Assembly (NCBI GenBank): GCA_020851995.1
Contig: JADZBO010000015.1
Coordinates: forward strand, 1 to 64,000
Source of the DNA: Burkholderiaceae bacterium
GTDB lineage: Bacteria; Pseudomonadota; Gammaproteobacteria; Burkholderiales; Burkholderiaceae_B
Reading direction: 5' to 3'
DNA length: 64,000 nucleotides
Part shown: positions 28,281 through 37,398 of the stretch, in pieces
How positions within the stretch are numbered: position 1 is the stretch's first letter
Layout: each line of letters starts with the position of its first letter
Program-made: the position numbers and the translations under genes
Notes under the pieces: model-generated
Told to the model about the DNA's origin: nothing
Seen by the model: only the letters and a program-made list of their open reading frames with translations
Databases searched by the model: none

Positions 28281-29288
28281 TCATTCGGGTTTGATGTTCA
28301 AACGCTGAATGATGTCCGCAAAGCGTTTGATTTCTGCCTTGAAAAACGTATCGAGTTGTTCCGGGGTTGAGTATTCGGGCTCGGCCCCCTGGGTCGACAT
28401 GCCTTTGCGTACATCCTCGCGGGCCAGAGCCTTGGCGATCGATTTGTTCATGATGTCGATGGACTCCCGCGGGGTGCCGGCGCGCGCAAACAGTGCGTAC
28501 CACTGGGAAAACTCGATGCCTTTGTAGCCAGCCTCCGCCATCGTCGGCACAGTCGGCATCGAGCCTGAACGCCGTGAACTGGCCACCGCGAGTACCTTGA
28601 TTTTTCCCGCATTGAACAGCGGAGAGGCCGACGCGACGCCCACGAACGCGATCGGAACCTGACCGGCGGCGACGTCACCCACCGCGGGCGCATCCCCTTT
28701 GTAAGGGGCGTGAACCATATCAATACCCGAGGCTGCCTTGAACGCTTCACCGGTCAGATGGCCGGTCGAACCGACCCCGCTACTGCTGAAGGCAAGCTTG
28801 CCGGGGTTCTTCTTGCCATACGCGATCAGTTCTTCGATTGTGTTGATCCCCAGCCTTGGATCGACCGCCAGCACCAGAGGAACAAAGCCGACCATGCCAA
28901 CCGGGGCAAAATCCTTAACCGGATCGTAGGGAAGGTTGGCGTAGAGCCCCGGGTTGGTACCGTGCGTGGCACTGTTGCCCATCAGCAGCGTATAGCCGTC
29001 CGGAGCGGATTTGGCCACGAAACTCGCGCCGACGATTCCGTTCGCCCCGGTTTTGTTGTCAACGACAATGCTGACATTCAGGTCACTGCCCATTTGCTGG
29101 GCCATCAGGCGCGTCAGATAGTCATTGGCACCGCCTGCGGCGAACGGCGAAATTGACTGGATCGGCTTGTCGGGGAAGGCCGCCTGGGCCGGCACGATCA
29201 TGCACCCGAGACTGACCACGAGCGCCGCGGAGCGGCGTGCAGCGTTAAGAGTGGCACTGCGGAACTTGGCAATACTTGCTGACGGCAT
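28281..29288 (-). CDS. Bug-family (TTT system) periplasmic substrate-binding protein
   Basis: FPDKPIQSISPFAAGGANDYLTRLMA..VDNKTGANGIVGASFVAKSAPDGYTLLMG. Confidence 0.94.
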   Translation of the reverse strand: MPSASIAKFRSATLNAARRSAALVVSLGCMIVPAQAAFPDKPIQSISPFAAGGANDYLTRLMAQQMGSDLNVSIVVDNKTGANGIVGASFVAKSAPDGYTLLMGNSATHGTNPGLYANLPYDPVKDFAPVGMVGFVPLVLAVDPRLGINTIEELIAYGKKNPGKLAFSSSGVGSTGHLTGEAFKAASGIDMVHAPYKGDAPAVGDVAAGQVPIAFVGVASASPLFNAGKIKVLAVASSRRSGSMPTVPTMAEAGYKGIEFSQWYALFARAGTPRESIDIMNKSIAKALAREDVRKGMSTQGAEPEYSTPEQLDTFFKAEIKRFADIIQRLNIKPE

Positions 29289-29537
29289 TGAAATGTCTCC
29301 CTGGCCTGTTGGCCATCATTATTTATTGTTTGTAACCGGGTCACCCGGCACGGGGTGGTATCGATCTCTTGCCACATCCCGATCCGCCAAGTTTAAGCAG
29401 ATATGCAGCGTTTGTGGTGAGGTTGCGCGGTACGATACTGTGACCCACGGCACTGTAGCAACGCTTTTAAACTATGCGGAAAGCCATGCGCCTGACTGCT
29501 CCCGCTTATCAACACATTATCAAAGAGAACCGATCAC

Positions 29538-30482
29538 ATGCAGCCACAAGATCTCGCCAACCATCCGATCATGCGCCAGGTTCGGCGCGCCATTGCCCTG
29601 AACCGGAGTCCGGGATGGCATTTTTGCGGCAATTTCTTTGATGTCATCTTCACCAAAGTCGAGGGCGTCGATGCGATCCTCAAGGTGCCCGCTGCGCAGC
29701 ACAACCTGGATCGGGACGGGCACCTCAGTGTCGCAATGGTCGCCATGCTGGCCGACATGGGCCTGGGCAACGGAGTCCGCGCCAGCCTGAATCCCGCGTC
29801 GCGCCTTGCGACGGTCTCGATCAACCTGCAGTTCAACGGGGCGACCTGCACGGGCGATCTCGACGCAGTCAGCAAGGGGCGTGGTTTCGTGCAGGGCATT
29901 GGCGGTTTGCAAGGCCTGAGCGACACCGTCATTACCAGTCAGGACAAGCTGATCTGTATCGGCACGGGATCTTTCATGATCATGCCGCCGCCTGCGGGTG
30001 TCGAACTTTTTCCGATTCCCTGGATCAAGACCCCTGCGCCTGTTGATCCCCCGCTGGATCTGGATAGTCTGACTGAGAAGGAAACCTGGATTATCCGGCA
30101 TGCCCAGCAGTCATTGGAGACCAGCCTCGCGCGCGGCGAGGATTTCATCAGTCATTTTCTCGGCTTTCTTCCAACACCCGGCGATCGCAGCGCCTACTGT
30201 GAACTGATCAATGGTCCCCACATCGGCAATCGGGTCGGCCACTTTCAGGGCGGTATCGTCCTGGCCTTCGGCATGACCACGGCCGAAGCAGCCCTCCGGG
30301 AAGACTGGATCATGACCGGCGCGACAGCGGCCTACATCAGCCCGGGGCAGGGGGCGACCATCTCGGCGCGTTCCATCGTCCTGCATCAGGGGCGCAGTAC
30401 CGCAGTCGTTCGCACCGAAGTGCTCAACGGCGATGGCCGTCAGGTACTTGAGGTCCTGACCAACCATACGCGGCGCGCCTGA
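29538..30482 (+). CDS. Double hot-dog acyl-CoA thioesterase-like protein (PaaI type)
   Basis: Two hot-dog-like halves: DRDGHLSVAMVAMLADMGLGNGVRA.. and HIGNRVGHFQGGIVLAFGMTTAEAAL.... Confidence 0.75.
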   Translation: MQPQDLANHPIMRQVRRAIALNRSPGWHFCGNFFDVIFTKVEGVDAILKVPAAQHNLDRDGHLSVAMVAMLADMGLGNGVRASLNPASRLATVSINLQFNGATCTGDLDAVSKGRGFVQGIGGLQGLSDTVITSQDKLICIGTGSFMIMPPPAGVELFPIPWIKTPAPVDPPLDLDSLTEKETWIIRHAQQSLETSLARGEDFISHFLGFLPTPGDRSAYCELINGPHIGNRVGHFQGGIVLAFGMTTAEAALREDWIMTGATAAYISPGQGATISARSIVLHQGRSTAVVRTEVLNGDGRQVLEVLTNHTRRA

Positions 30483-30488
30483 CTGACT

Positions 30489-31637
30489 ATGAACAATCAT
30501 CCGAATCCCGCCCTTGGCAACATCAGCACGCCGGCTGCAGTGATTGATCTTGATCGTATGCGACGCAATGTGCAGCGCATGCAATCGAAGGTCAGTGCTC
30601 TGGGCGTCCGGTTCAGGCCGCACGTCAAAACATCGAAGTGCCTGGAAGTGACGCGTGTCCAGATGGAGGCCGGTGCCACCGGCATCACCGTCTCAACACT
30701 GAAAGAAGCCGAGCAGTTCTTCGCTGCGGGAATCACCGACATCCTGTATGCCGTCGGCATGGCGCCCGGCAAACTTGGCCAGGCGCACGCGCTGATCCGG
30801 CGTGGTTGCGATCTGAAGATTCTGACCGACAGCGTCGCTTCGGCAAACGCGATTGCGGCGTACGGGCGCGATCACGGCGTCACCTTCAACGTGCTGATTG
30901 AAATCGACACGGATGATCACCGCAGCGGTATCAAACCTGAATCGGCTGAGTTGATCGAGGTCGGGCGTGCGCTCGCGCAACCCGGAGGCCGTATCGCCGG
31001 CGTCATGACCCATGCCGGATCCAGCTACGACTTGAATACGCCGCAGGCGCTGCAAGCCATGGCGGAAGCCGAGCGTGCGGGGTGTGTGCGTGCGGCCGAT
31101 CGGCTGCGCGCGGCGGGATATGCGTGCGATATGGTCAGTGTAGGTTCGACGCCCACTGCCCTGTCGGCAACGAACGAAGACGGGGTCACGGAAATCCGCG
31201 CAGGGGTCTACGTTTTTTTTGATCTGGTGATGCATAACGTGGGCGTGTGTGCACTTTCGGACATTGCGCTGAGTGTGCTGACGACAGTGATTGGACACCA
31301 GCGCGAAAAGGGCTGGGCAATCGTCGATGCGGGCTGGATGGCCATGAGCCGCGATCGCGGTACCCAACGTCAGTCAAATGACTTCGGCTACGGACAGGTG
31401 TGCGATGCCGGGGGAACCCCGATTCCGGGCTATTCGATCAGTGGCGCAAACCAGGAGCACGGTATTGTGTCGCGCACTGGCACGCCCGATCCCGATATCG
31501 CCGCACGGTTCCCGGTTGGTACGCTGCTGCGTATCTTGCCGAATCATGCATGCGCGACCGGAGCACAGTTTCCGGAGTACCACGTTGTGTCGGCCGGTGG
31601 GCAGGCTGCAACCTGGCCGCGCTTTTACGGCTGGTAA
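30489..31637 (+). CDS. DSD1/D-threonine aldolase-like PLP-dependent enzyme (second paralogue)
   Basis: ISTPAAVIDLDRMRRNVQRM..RFRPHVKTSKCLEVTRVQMEAGATGITVSTLKEAEQFFAAGITDILYAVGM; C-terminal metal-site-like NHAC. Confidence 0.88.
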   Translation: MNNHPNPALGNISTPAAVIDLDRMRRNVQRMQSKVSALGVRFRPHVKTSKCLEVTRVQMEAGATGITVSTLKEAEQFFAAGITDILYAVGMAPGKLGQAHALIRRGCDLKILTDSVASANAIAAYGRDHGVTFNVLIEIDTDDHRSGIKPESAELIEVGRALAQPGGRIAGVMTHAGSSYDLNTPQALQAMAEAERAGCVRAADRLRAAGYACDMVSVGSTPTALSATNEDGVTEIRAGVYVFFDLVMHNVGVCALSDIALSVLTTVIGHQREKGWAIVDAGWMAMSRDRGTQRQSNDFGYGQVCDAGGTPIPGYSISGANQEHGIVSRTGTPDPDIAARFPVGTLLRILPNHACATGAQFPEYHVVSAGGQAATWPRFYGW

Positions 31638-31736
31638 GTCTGGCGTTTTAGCTTTCCGCTTGTAAGGCTTGCAGTCTGGCTTTCCGTTTGTAAGGCTCGT
31701 AGTTTGGCTTTCGGCTGTTAAGCCTGGTAGTCCGGC
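31637..31736. repeat. Degenerate tandem repeat, ~28-bp unit, about 3.5 copies
   Basis: agtctggctttccgtttgtaaggctcgt (31673-31700) / agtttggctttcggctgttaagcctggt (31701-31728), with a longer degenerate copy before and a partial copy after. Confidence 0.85.
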
Positions 31737-31874
31737 GTGCCTCACGGCGTCGGACTGCTCCCCGGGAATCGTATTCGGCATCCCCCCGGCTTGATTCGTC
31801 CATGGCGACAGTTGCGCATTGAAAGCATGCGTCACTGCGGAGACACTGGCGCCTGACGTTTTCAGGGGGTTACC

Positions 31875-32177
31875 GTGTCGCGCAATCAAGGCATTCGACA
31901 GTTCTCATCCGGCGTGCCCGACCGCAGCTCGCAATCCGGGCAAGGGATGACCGAATACATCATTATCGTGGCGCTCGTGGCGGTCGCAGCGATCGCGGTG
32001 TTTCAGTATTTCGGGCAAGTACTCAGATCCCAGACCGCGGCGATCGCCAAGGAAGTCGCGGGCGAGGACGGATCTCAGCAATCCCGCTCGGCTCAGACTG
32101 CAGCTGAGTCTGCAGCGGGGCAGGCAATGTCCAAGTCCCTCAAGTCATTCACCGGCGGATCCCCCGGGGGGCAATGA
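31875..32177 (+). CDS. Flp/TadE-type pilin-like protein
   Basis: SG|QGMTEYIIIVALVAVAAIAVFQYFG: prepilin peptidase-like site with Glu at +5 followed by a hydrophobic stretch. Confidence 0.78.
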   Translation: MSRNQGIRQFSSGVPDRSSQSGQGMTEYIIIVALVAVAAIAVFQYFGQVLRSQTAAIAKEVAGEDGSQQSRSAQTAAESAAGQAMSKSLKSFTGGSPGGQ

Positions 32178-33655
32178 TGGCGGTGGTCGTGATCGCGCTG
32201 ATGGCCGTGCTCGCTATGGTGGCCTGGAAGGGCAGCCACACTTTGGGGCACCTGGCGCATGACAAAACTTCGCTCATGCGCGCGACCGATGCCGCAGCGT
32301 ACAGCGCGGCGGTCGTTCAGGCGCGCGCACTCAACCTGCATGCCTATTTGAATCGTGCGCAACTTGCCCATCAGGTGGCCATGGCTCATCTTGTGACGAT
32401 TGCCTCTGCAGAGCGCTTTCGCGCAATGCAGGCCCGTCAGTCGAGCGCATTCAATCCGCCAGCAACTGTGATCGGAATGCTCTTCGGCGCCGACCACGCC
32501 GCGGCCTACCTGGCTGCCCGCTCGGGTGGTGCGGATGGCGTTGCGCTTGGTCAGTTCGAGCAGGCGTTTGACCGGCACGACGCGCTCTTGCACGATGTGA
32601 TTGCGGCGGCGCGTGATCAGCAGATCCGGGACTTGATGCCGATGCGCGATCATGCGATTCGTCAGGTGCTTGCGCGCAACGTGGGTGCGAGTGGCTCTTC
32701 CTTGAAATCCGGCTCACTTGAGGCGCTCGGTCTGGCCGTCACAGTGCGTCTTGACGACTGGCCGGGCAGGGTACAGCGATTCGGTGGTGACAGCCCTGCC
32801 TGGCAACGCCTGCTCTACGCCGTGTCGCGCCAGCACGGATATCTCAATGAGCGCAATTCCAACCGACGTAATCTATGGGCCGTAAGCGTGCGCTGCCCGC
32901 ATAAGCGGCACGAACTGCGACGACGCGGCGAAACCTCCCTGGATCGCCAGGGTCACTGGCGCTCAACTGACACGCTGTCGTTTCATGCCTTGCGCTCGAA
33001 CCAGACAATCGGTTGTTATGAACGCGAATACCCCATGGGCTGGGCGATTTTGCGTGCAGACGGTCTCGTGCCAGGTTTGGCCACGAGAGTGTCGTCTCGC
33101 ACTGGCCCCGACGGTTCGCAGTCCATTCACGCTTCAGGCGGCACACTTGCGTCGAATCATACGATCGCGTCGCTCAGCAACGACGATGAACCACTTCAGC
33201 GGTTTTCAGACCAGGCATTCTGGCGCTGGGTCGGGCAGCAGGCCTCGCCTGGCTGGGATATTTTCAATGGTTCAGATAACCGGCTTGCCACGCGATGGGG
33301 TCAAGGGTCTGGTATTCATTGGGCAACGCGGGGTCGTCCCGCTCACGCTGACCTTGCGCCCGACCAACGTGGGCCGTTGCGGGTAGTGCTTGATGTCCAT
33401 CAGGCTGCTGCAGGTCGCCAGCCGGCGCGCACAGCCGTTCCGCGGCTCACCACAGCGAAACGATCAGGTATCTCCGCGGATCGCGAAAATCCAATCCGGG
33501 CAACCGCAGCGGCACACGCCTATTTTGCGCGTCGCCACCGTCGTGTCGATGGCCGTGAGGAGAGACCAAACCTGTTTCATCCCTACTGGCACGCGCGACT
33601 GATCCCCGTGCCTGAACAGCCTTCGGAATCGACTGCAGAGCTGGGCGCACGCTGA
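32174..33655 (+). CDS. TadG/TadE-like Flp pilus-assembly protein
   Basis: N-terminal TM MMAVVVIALMAVLAMVAW then DAAAYSAAVVQARALNLHAYLNRAQLAHQVAMAHL; ATGA overlaps on both sides inside the tad locus. Confidence 0.65.
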   Translation: MMAVVVIALMAVLAMVAWKGSHTLGHLAHDKTSLMRATDAAAYSAAVVQARALNLHAYLNRAQLAHQVAMAHLVTIASAERFRAMQARQSSAFNPPATVIGMLFGADHAAAYLAARSGGADGVALGQFEQAFDRHDALLHDVIAAARDQQIRDLMPMRDHAIRQVLARNVGASGSSLKSGSLEALGLAVTVRLDDWPGRVQRFGGDSPAWQRLLYAVSRQHGYLNERNSNRRNLWAVSVRCPHKRHELRRRGETSLDRQGHWRSTDTLSFHALRSNQTIGCYEREYPMGWAILRADGLVPGLATRVSSRTGPDGSQSIHASGGTLASNHTIASLSNDDEPLQRFSDQAFWRWVGQQASPGWDIFNGSDNRLATRWGQGSGIHWATRGRPAHADLAPDQRGPLRVVLDVHQAAAGRQPARTAVPRLTTAKRSGISADRENPIRATAAAHAYFARRHRRVDGREERPNLFHPYWHARLIPVPEQPSESTAELGAR

Positions 33656-34251
33656 TGGAAATGACTTCGCAGCGTGGGCAATCCCTGCTTGAGGCGATGC
33701 TCGGCCTCACGGTACTTGGCTCCCTGGGTATCGCAGTGCATCTCACAGGGCGCTGGCATGATGTATCGATCAGTGCCCTGCAAGGCAGTGCATTGAGCGG
33801 ATTTCTGCGTACGTTCGGTCAGGCAACCGGGCAGGGAACTCGTCTCGAGTCCGGTCAGCCAGGCATTCAGTCCGGCGGCCCAGTTCCGGTGTTGATGAAG
33901 GAATGGAATATTGGCGATGACGGACTGGTCGTTGCCGATTCCGGCCCGGTCGACGTCGTCAGGCAAGTGCAGCTTCCCACCTGGGCACCTAAACCTGAGA
34001 TTGCACGTCGTACCTATCTGCACGGTGGTACCGGTCATGGTCAGTCCGACGCGCATATTCAGTCGCACACAGGGTCGTCGAAGACGGCGTGGTCTGCGGC
34101 AGCCGAACATTCGGCAGAACTCGTGCGTCAGGCGGGCGCGACGATGCGTCCTGTCGATTCACCCTGGCGCCGTCCCGCACCGGACTCCGACTGGCTGACG
34201 CACTGGGCCGGCTTCGTGCCCGCCAGACTGCTGCGCAGGCCGTCCCAATGA
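33655..34251 (+). CDS. Prepilin-like protein of the tad locus
   Basis: SQRG|QSLLEAMLGLTVLGSLGIAVHL: G|Q...E5 processing motif plus hydrophobic segment. Confidence 0.65.
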   Translation: MEMTSQRGQSLLEAMLGLTVLGSLGIAVHLTGRWHDVSISALQGSALSGFLRTFGQATGQGTRLESGQPGIQSGGPVPVLMKEWNIGDDGLVVADSGPVDVVRQVQLPTWAPKPEIARRTYLHGGTGHGQSDAHIQSHTGSSKTAWSAAAEHSAELVRQAGATMRPVDSPWRRPAPDSDWLTHWAGFVPARLLRRPSQ

Positions 34252-35087
34252 TCTTTGATTGTCCGGCGCGCCCGCTTTCCAGGATTCTTGTTGCAATCGG
34301 TGTGTTCGTCACTGTGGCCGGCATTCCGATGTCCGCGCATGCCGCCGGAGCGTCTGCGAATGCCGACAGCCTGCTGGCGGCAATTCGCTTGCCGGATGGC
34401 GTCGAGTCGACCCCAGTCCTCGACGGGGTTCACTGGCAGGGATTCCTGCTCGAACTGGTTGCGCTGGAGATCCCTATGACGGTTGAACATTTTCTTGCCC
34501 AGCTTGCAGCCGTGGTTCCCGAGCGAACGCTGCTTTCAGTCTCACAGGGAATTTACATCGTCCAATGGGAGGTCGACCGGGCGTCGATCACGGTCCACGT
34601 GGTGCAGGCTCCACAGAATCGGGCGACCGGGGTGCTTACGGCAATGCGCTTGCGCCCCGAGGCGGCATCGCGCGTTTCCTTGCAGACGCAATGTCGTGAC
34701 CCGGTCGAGCGGCATATCGCCGGTCAGAAGCAAGCGCATGCGCTGTTCGATCTGATCGATCCGGCCGATGCGCGCATCGCGGAATTGAACGGATTCAGCG
34801 ATTGCCTGACGTTCGATGCAACGCGTGCTGCGCCCGCTCCAGGGCAGCAATCCATCGCCCGAATCAGAGGCTTTGTACTGAATGCAGGAGTCGATGAACT
34901 GAGCGCGCGCCTGCTCCGCGCAATGCCGCGCGATGGCTGGACCAACATGCACCTTCATGCGTCGAGTCGCCCGATGCGCAGTGTTTCGATTGAGACGGCC
35001 TGCGGGCATCGCCGCCTGCGAATGCATATTGCCCAACTCCACGGGCGCACGACGGTCATCGCGTTTGAGACGGATGAATGGCGATGA
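34248..35087 (+). CDS. Exported hypothetical protein of the tad locus
   Basis: In-frame ATG at 34248 (ATGA overlap); signal peptide LSRILVAIGVFVTVAGIPMSAHAAG; no confident family. Confidence 0.55.
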   Translation: MIFDCPARPLSRILVAIGVFVTVAGIPMSAHAAGASANADSLLAAIRLPDGVESTPVLDGVHWQGFLLELVALEIPMTVEHFLAQLAAVVPERTLLSVSQGIYIVQWEVDRASITVHVVQAPQNRATGVLTAMRLRPEAASRVSLQTQCRDPVERHIAGQKQAHALFDLIDPADARIAELNGFSDCLTFDATRAAPAPGQQSIARIRGFVLNAGVDELSARLLRAMPRDGWTNMHLHASSRPMRSVSIETACGHRRLRMHIAQLHGRTTVIAFETDEWR

Positions 35088-35965
35088 AACTTACGCAATC
35101 GGGTCGTGTTTGGACGTTGCTCGCCATATCCACGGCGCTTGGCGGTATGGCGGCCTGGGCCATCGACCGGCATCTTGAGCACAAGACCCGTGAGATTGAG
35201 CGCACCGAGCAGGGACACCAGGTTGCGCGTTTGGTCGCGGCGCACCGAATCGAGCCGGGAGCGATCCTGCATCTGTCCGATCTTGCCACGCGTGAGATTC
35301 CGTCGCGCTGGGCAGATCCAGGATCGATTGCCACCGAGGAAGTCGCGCGCGTGGTCGGAATGCGTGCGACTGTCGAACTGATTGCCGGGCAGCCCATCCT
35401 GAGCGCGCATCTCGAGACGCCCGCCGAGGCTGGGTTGGCCACACGGTTGGCAAATGGCAAACGTGCTGTGACCATTCCGGTCGACCAGATCAGTTCCCTG
35501 TCCGGAATGTTGAATCCGGGCGACGTCATCGACTTGTACGTGTCGTTTGCGCACCGTGGTCAACGCCTGACGGCGCCCTTGCTGAACGAAGTTCAGGTGC
35601 TGGCAACCGGGCGCCAGCAGGTTGCTTATTCAGAGGATCGAGCCGGTGTCAGGCCTGCGGAGTACGCGACGGTTACGCTGGAGACGACTCCGGCCGAGGC
35701 GGTCAAGCTTGTTGCCGCGCGGCAGGATGGCACCCTGACTGCAGTGCTCAGTAATCGGGGGGTCAGGGGCGCGCACGCTCTGTCAGCGGACAAGCCCACC
35801 CAGGGTGGTGGCCATCTTGCCGGATTACTGGGTCTTGAGCAGCCCAGGGCACCCGCTCCAGTGCCGGTGATCTACGGCGATCGATTGCTGGCTCTGGATC
35901 AGGGAGAGTCATTTGAAGCCGACTCCGGTCTGGCGACGCAGACCACCGGGCAATCGTCACGATGA
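35084..35965 (+). CDS. cpaB: CpaB/RcpC Flp pilus assembly protein
   Basis: N-terminal TM, SAF-like domain VAAHRIEPGAILHLSDLATREIP, RAVTIPVDQISSLSGMLNPGDVIDLYV. Confidence 0.92.
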   Translation: MKLTQSGRVWTLLAISTALGGMAAWAIDRHLEHKTREIERTEQGHQVARLVAAHRIEPGAILHLSDLATREIPSRWADPGSIATEEVARVVGMRATVELIAGQPILSAHLETPAEAGLATRLANGKRAVTIPVDQISSLSGMLNPGDVIDLYVSFAHRGQRLTAPLLNEVQVLATGRQQVAYSEDRAGVRPAEYATVTLETTPAEAVKLVAARQDGTLTAVLSNRGVRGAHALSADKPTQGGGHLAGLLGLEQPRAPAPVPVIYGDRLLALDQGESFEADSGLATQTTGQSSR

Positions 35966-37380
35966 GGGGAAAACAGAGCCTGAATCGGCTTCTCGCCATC
36001 CTGCTTGCGCTCACCCCGCGCGTCGGGTCGGGCGTTGAGGCATCCGTGGCCCGTGATGCTACGCCCATCTCACTGGAAACGGGGGCCTCCCAGGTGCTTC
36101 GACAACCGGGCGTCACCCGGATTGCAGTGGGAAATAGTCATGTCGTTCAGGCCACCGCGGTTAATGGCCGCGAGGTGCTGGTCTTTGGAAAAATGCGCGG
36201 GTCTACCACCGTTGATCTCTGGAACGCCTCCGGGCATCGGACCTCCTATGTCGTTACCGTGACACCCGAGGGGCTGCGTCGGATTCATTCGGAAATTTCC
36301 GGATTGCTCGGCAAAATTCCGACTGTGCGCAGCGTGATCGTCGGGGACAAGATTGTCATCGAGGGGGAGGATATCGCCGACGCTGACCAGGCGCGAATTG
36401 CAGCGTTGGCATCCCGGTATCCGGATGTCATCGACTTCACAAGTCGGGTCGGCTGGGATCGTATGGTGCTGCTTGATGTCCAGGTCATTGAGATTCCCAC
36501 ATCACGGATGCAGGAACTCGGCATTCGGTGGGATCCTTCGAGCGGCAGTGGCATGAGTACAGGCCTTGCATGGGATGCAGGCTCCGCGCGCCTGGACCAG
36601 CGCCCCGGCGACGCGGCGCTTGGCGCGGCCTTCCCGATGAAGCAGGCGGCCGGATACCTGGGTGTCAACGCGCTCCTGTCGGCAAGGTTGGCTGCCATGT
36701 CAAAGTCGGGCGAGGCTGTCGTGCTGGCGCAGCCTCAACTGTTGGCTCGCAGCGGGTCGACGGCATCGTTTCTTGCCGGCGGCGAAGTGCCCTATGCGTC
36801 ATCGGACAAAGACGGCAAATCCACAACCACCTTCAGGAAATATGGCGTGTCGCTCAACATCACGCCACATGCGGATCGCGCGGGAGCCATCCGGTCCAGG
36901 ATCGAGGTCGAAGTCAGTTCGGTCGATCAGACGATCACTTTGCCGGGTGGTCCGGCGCTCAAGATTCGCAAGGCTTCCACGGAATTCAATGTTCGGTCTG
37001 GCCAGACGCTTGTCGTGGGCGGATTCCTGTCGCGCGAGCGTTCGTCGGAGCGCGACGGATTGCCGGGTCTGTCCAGATTGCCTTTCGTGGGAGGACTGTT
37101 CGGAATCGACCGCACTCATGCGCGTGAAACCGAACTTGCGATTTTTGTAACCCCGGTCATCGTCGACGCGCAACACCCCGATCTGCAGGCACGTGTGACC
37201 AGCGGTCACGCGATCGTTTCGAGAGCCTTTCCCGAGGCAAACCAACTAAATCATCCAGTCCGTGCGCTCGGTCCGGGCGCGTCCAGCCCATTTTCGCCGG
37301 GTTCCTCCTCCCAATGGGAGGAGGATGACGATTTGTCTCGCCCACTGCAAAACGAGTACGACTTTGATGATTCCAATTGA
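35962..37380 (+). CDS. cpaC: CpaC/RcpA secretin of the Flp/Tad system
   Basis: RIAVGNSHVVQATAVNGREVLVFGKMRGSTTVDLW; secretin core PQLLARSGSTASFLAGGEVPY..VGGFLSRERSSERDGLPGLSRLPFVGGLFG. Confidence 0.94.
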   Translation: MRGKQSLNRLLAILLALTPRVGSGVEASVARDATPISLETGASQVLRQPGVTRIAVGNSHVVQATAVNGREVLVFGKMRGSTTVDLWNASGHRTSYVVTVTPEGLRRIHSEISGLLGKIPTVRSVIVGDKIVIEGEDIADADQARIAALASRYPDVIDFTSRVGWDRMVLLDVQVIEIPTSRMQELGIRWDPSSGSGMSTGLAWDAGSARLDQRPGDAALGAAFPMKQAAGYLGVNALLSARLAAMSKSGEAVVLAQPQLLARSGSTASFLAGGEVPYASSDKDGKSTTTFRKYGVSLNITPHADRAGAIRSRIEVEVSSVDQTITLPGGPALKIRKASTEFNVRSGQTLVVGGFLSRERSSERDGLPGLSRLPFVGGLFGIDRTHARETELAIFVTPVIVDAQHPDLQARVTSGHAIVSRAFPEANQLNHPVRALGPGASSPFSPGSSSQWEEDDDLSRPLQNEYDFDDSN

Positions 37381-37398
37381 TTGAAGTTTGCAGCCGAT

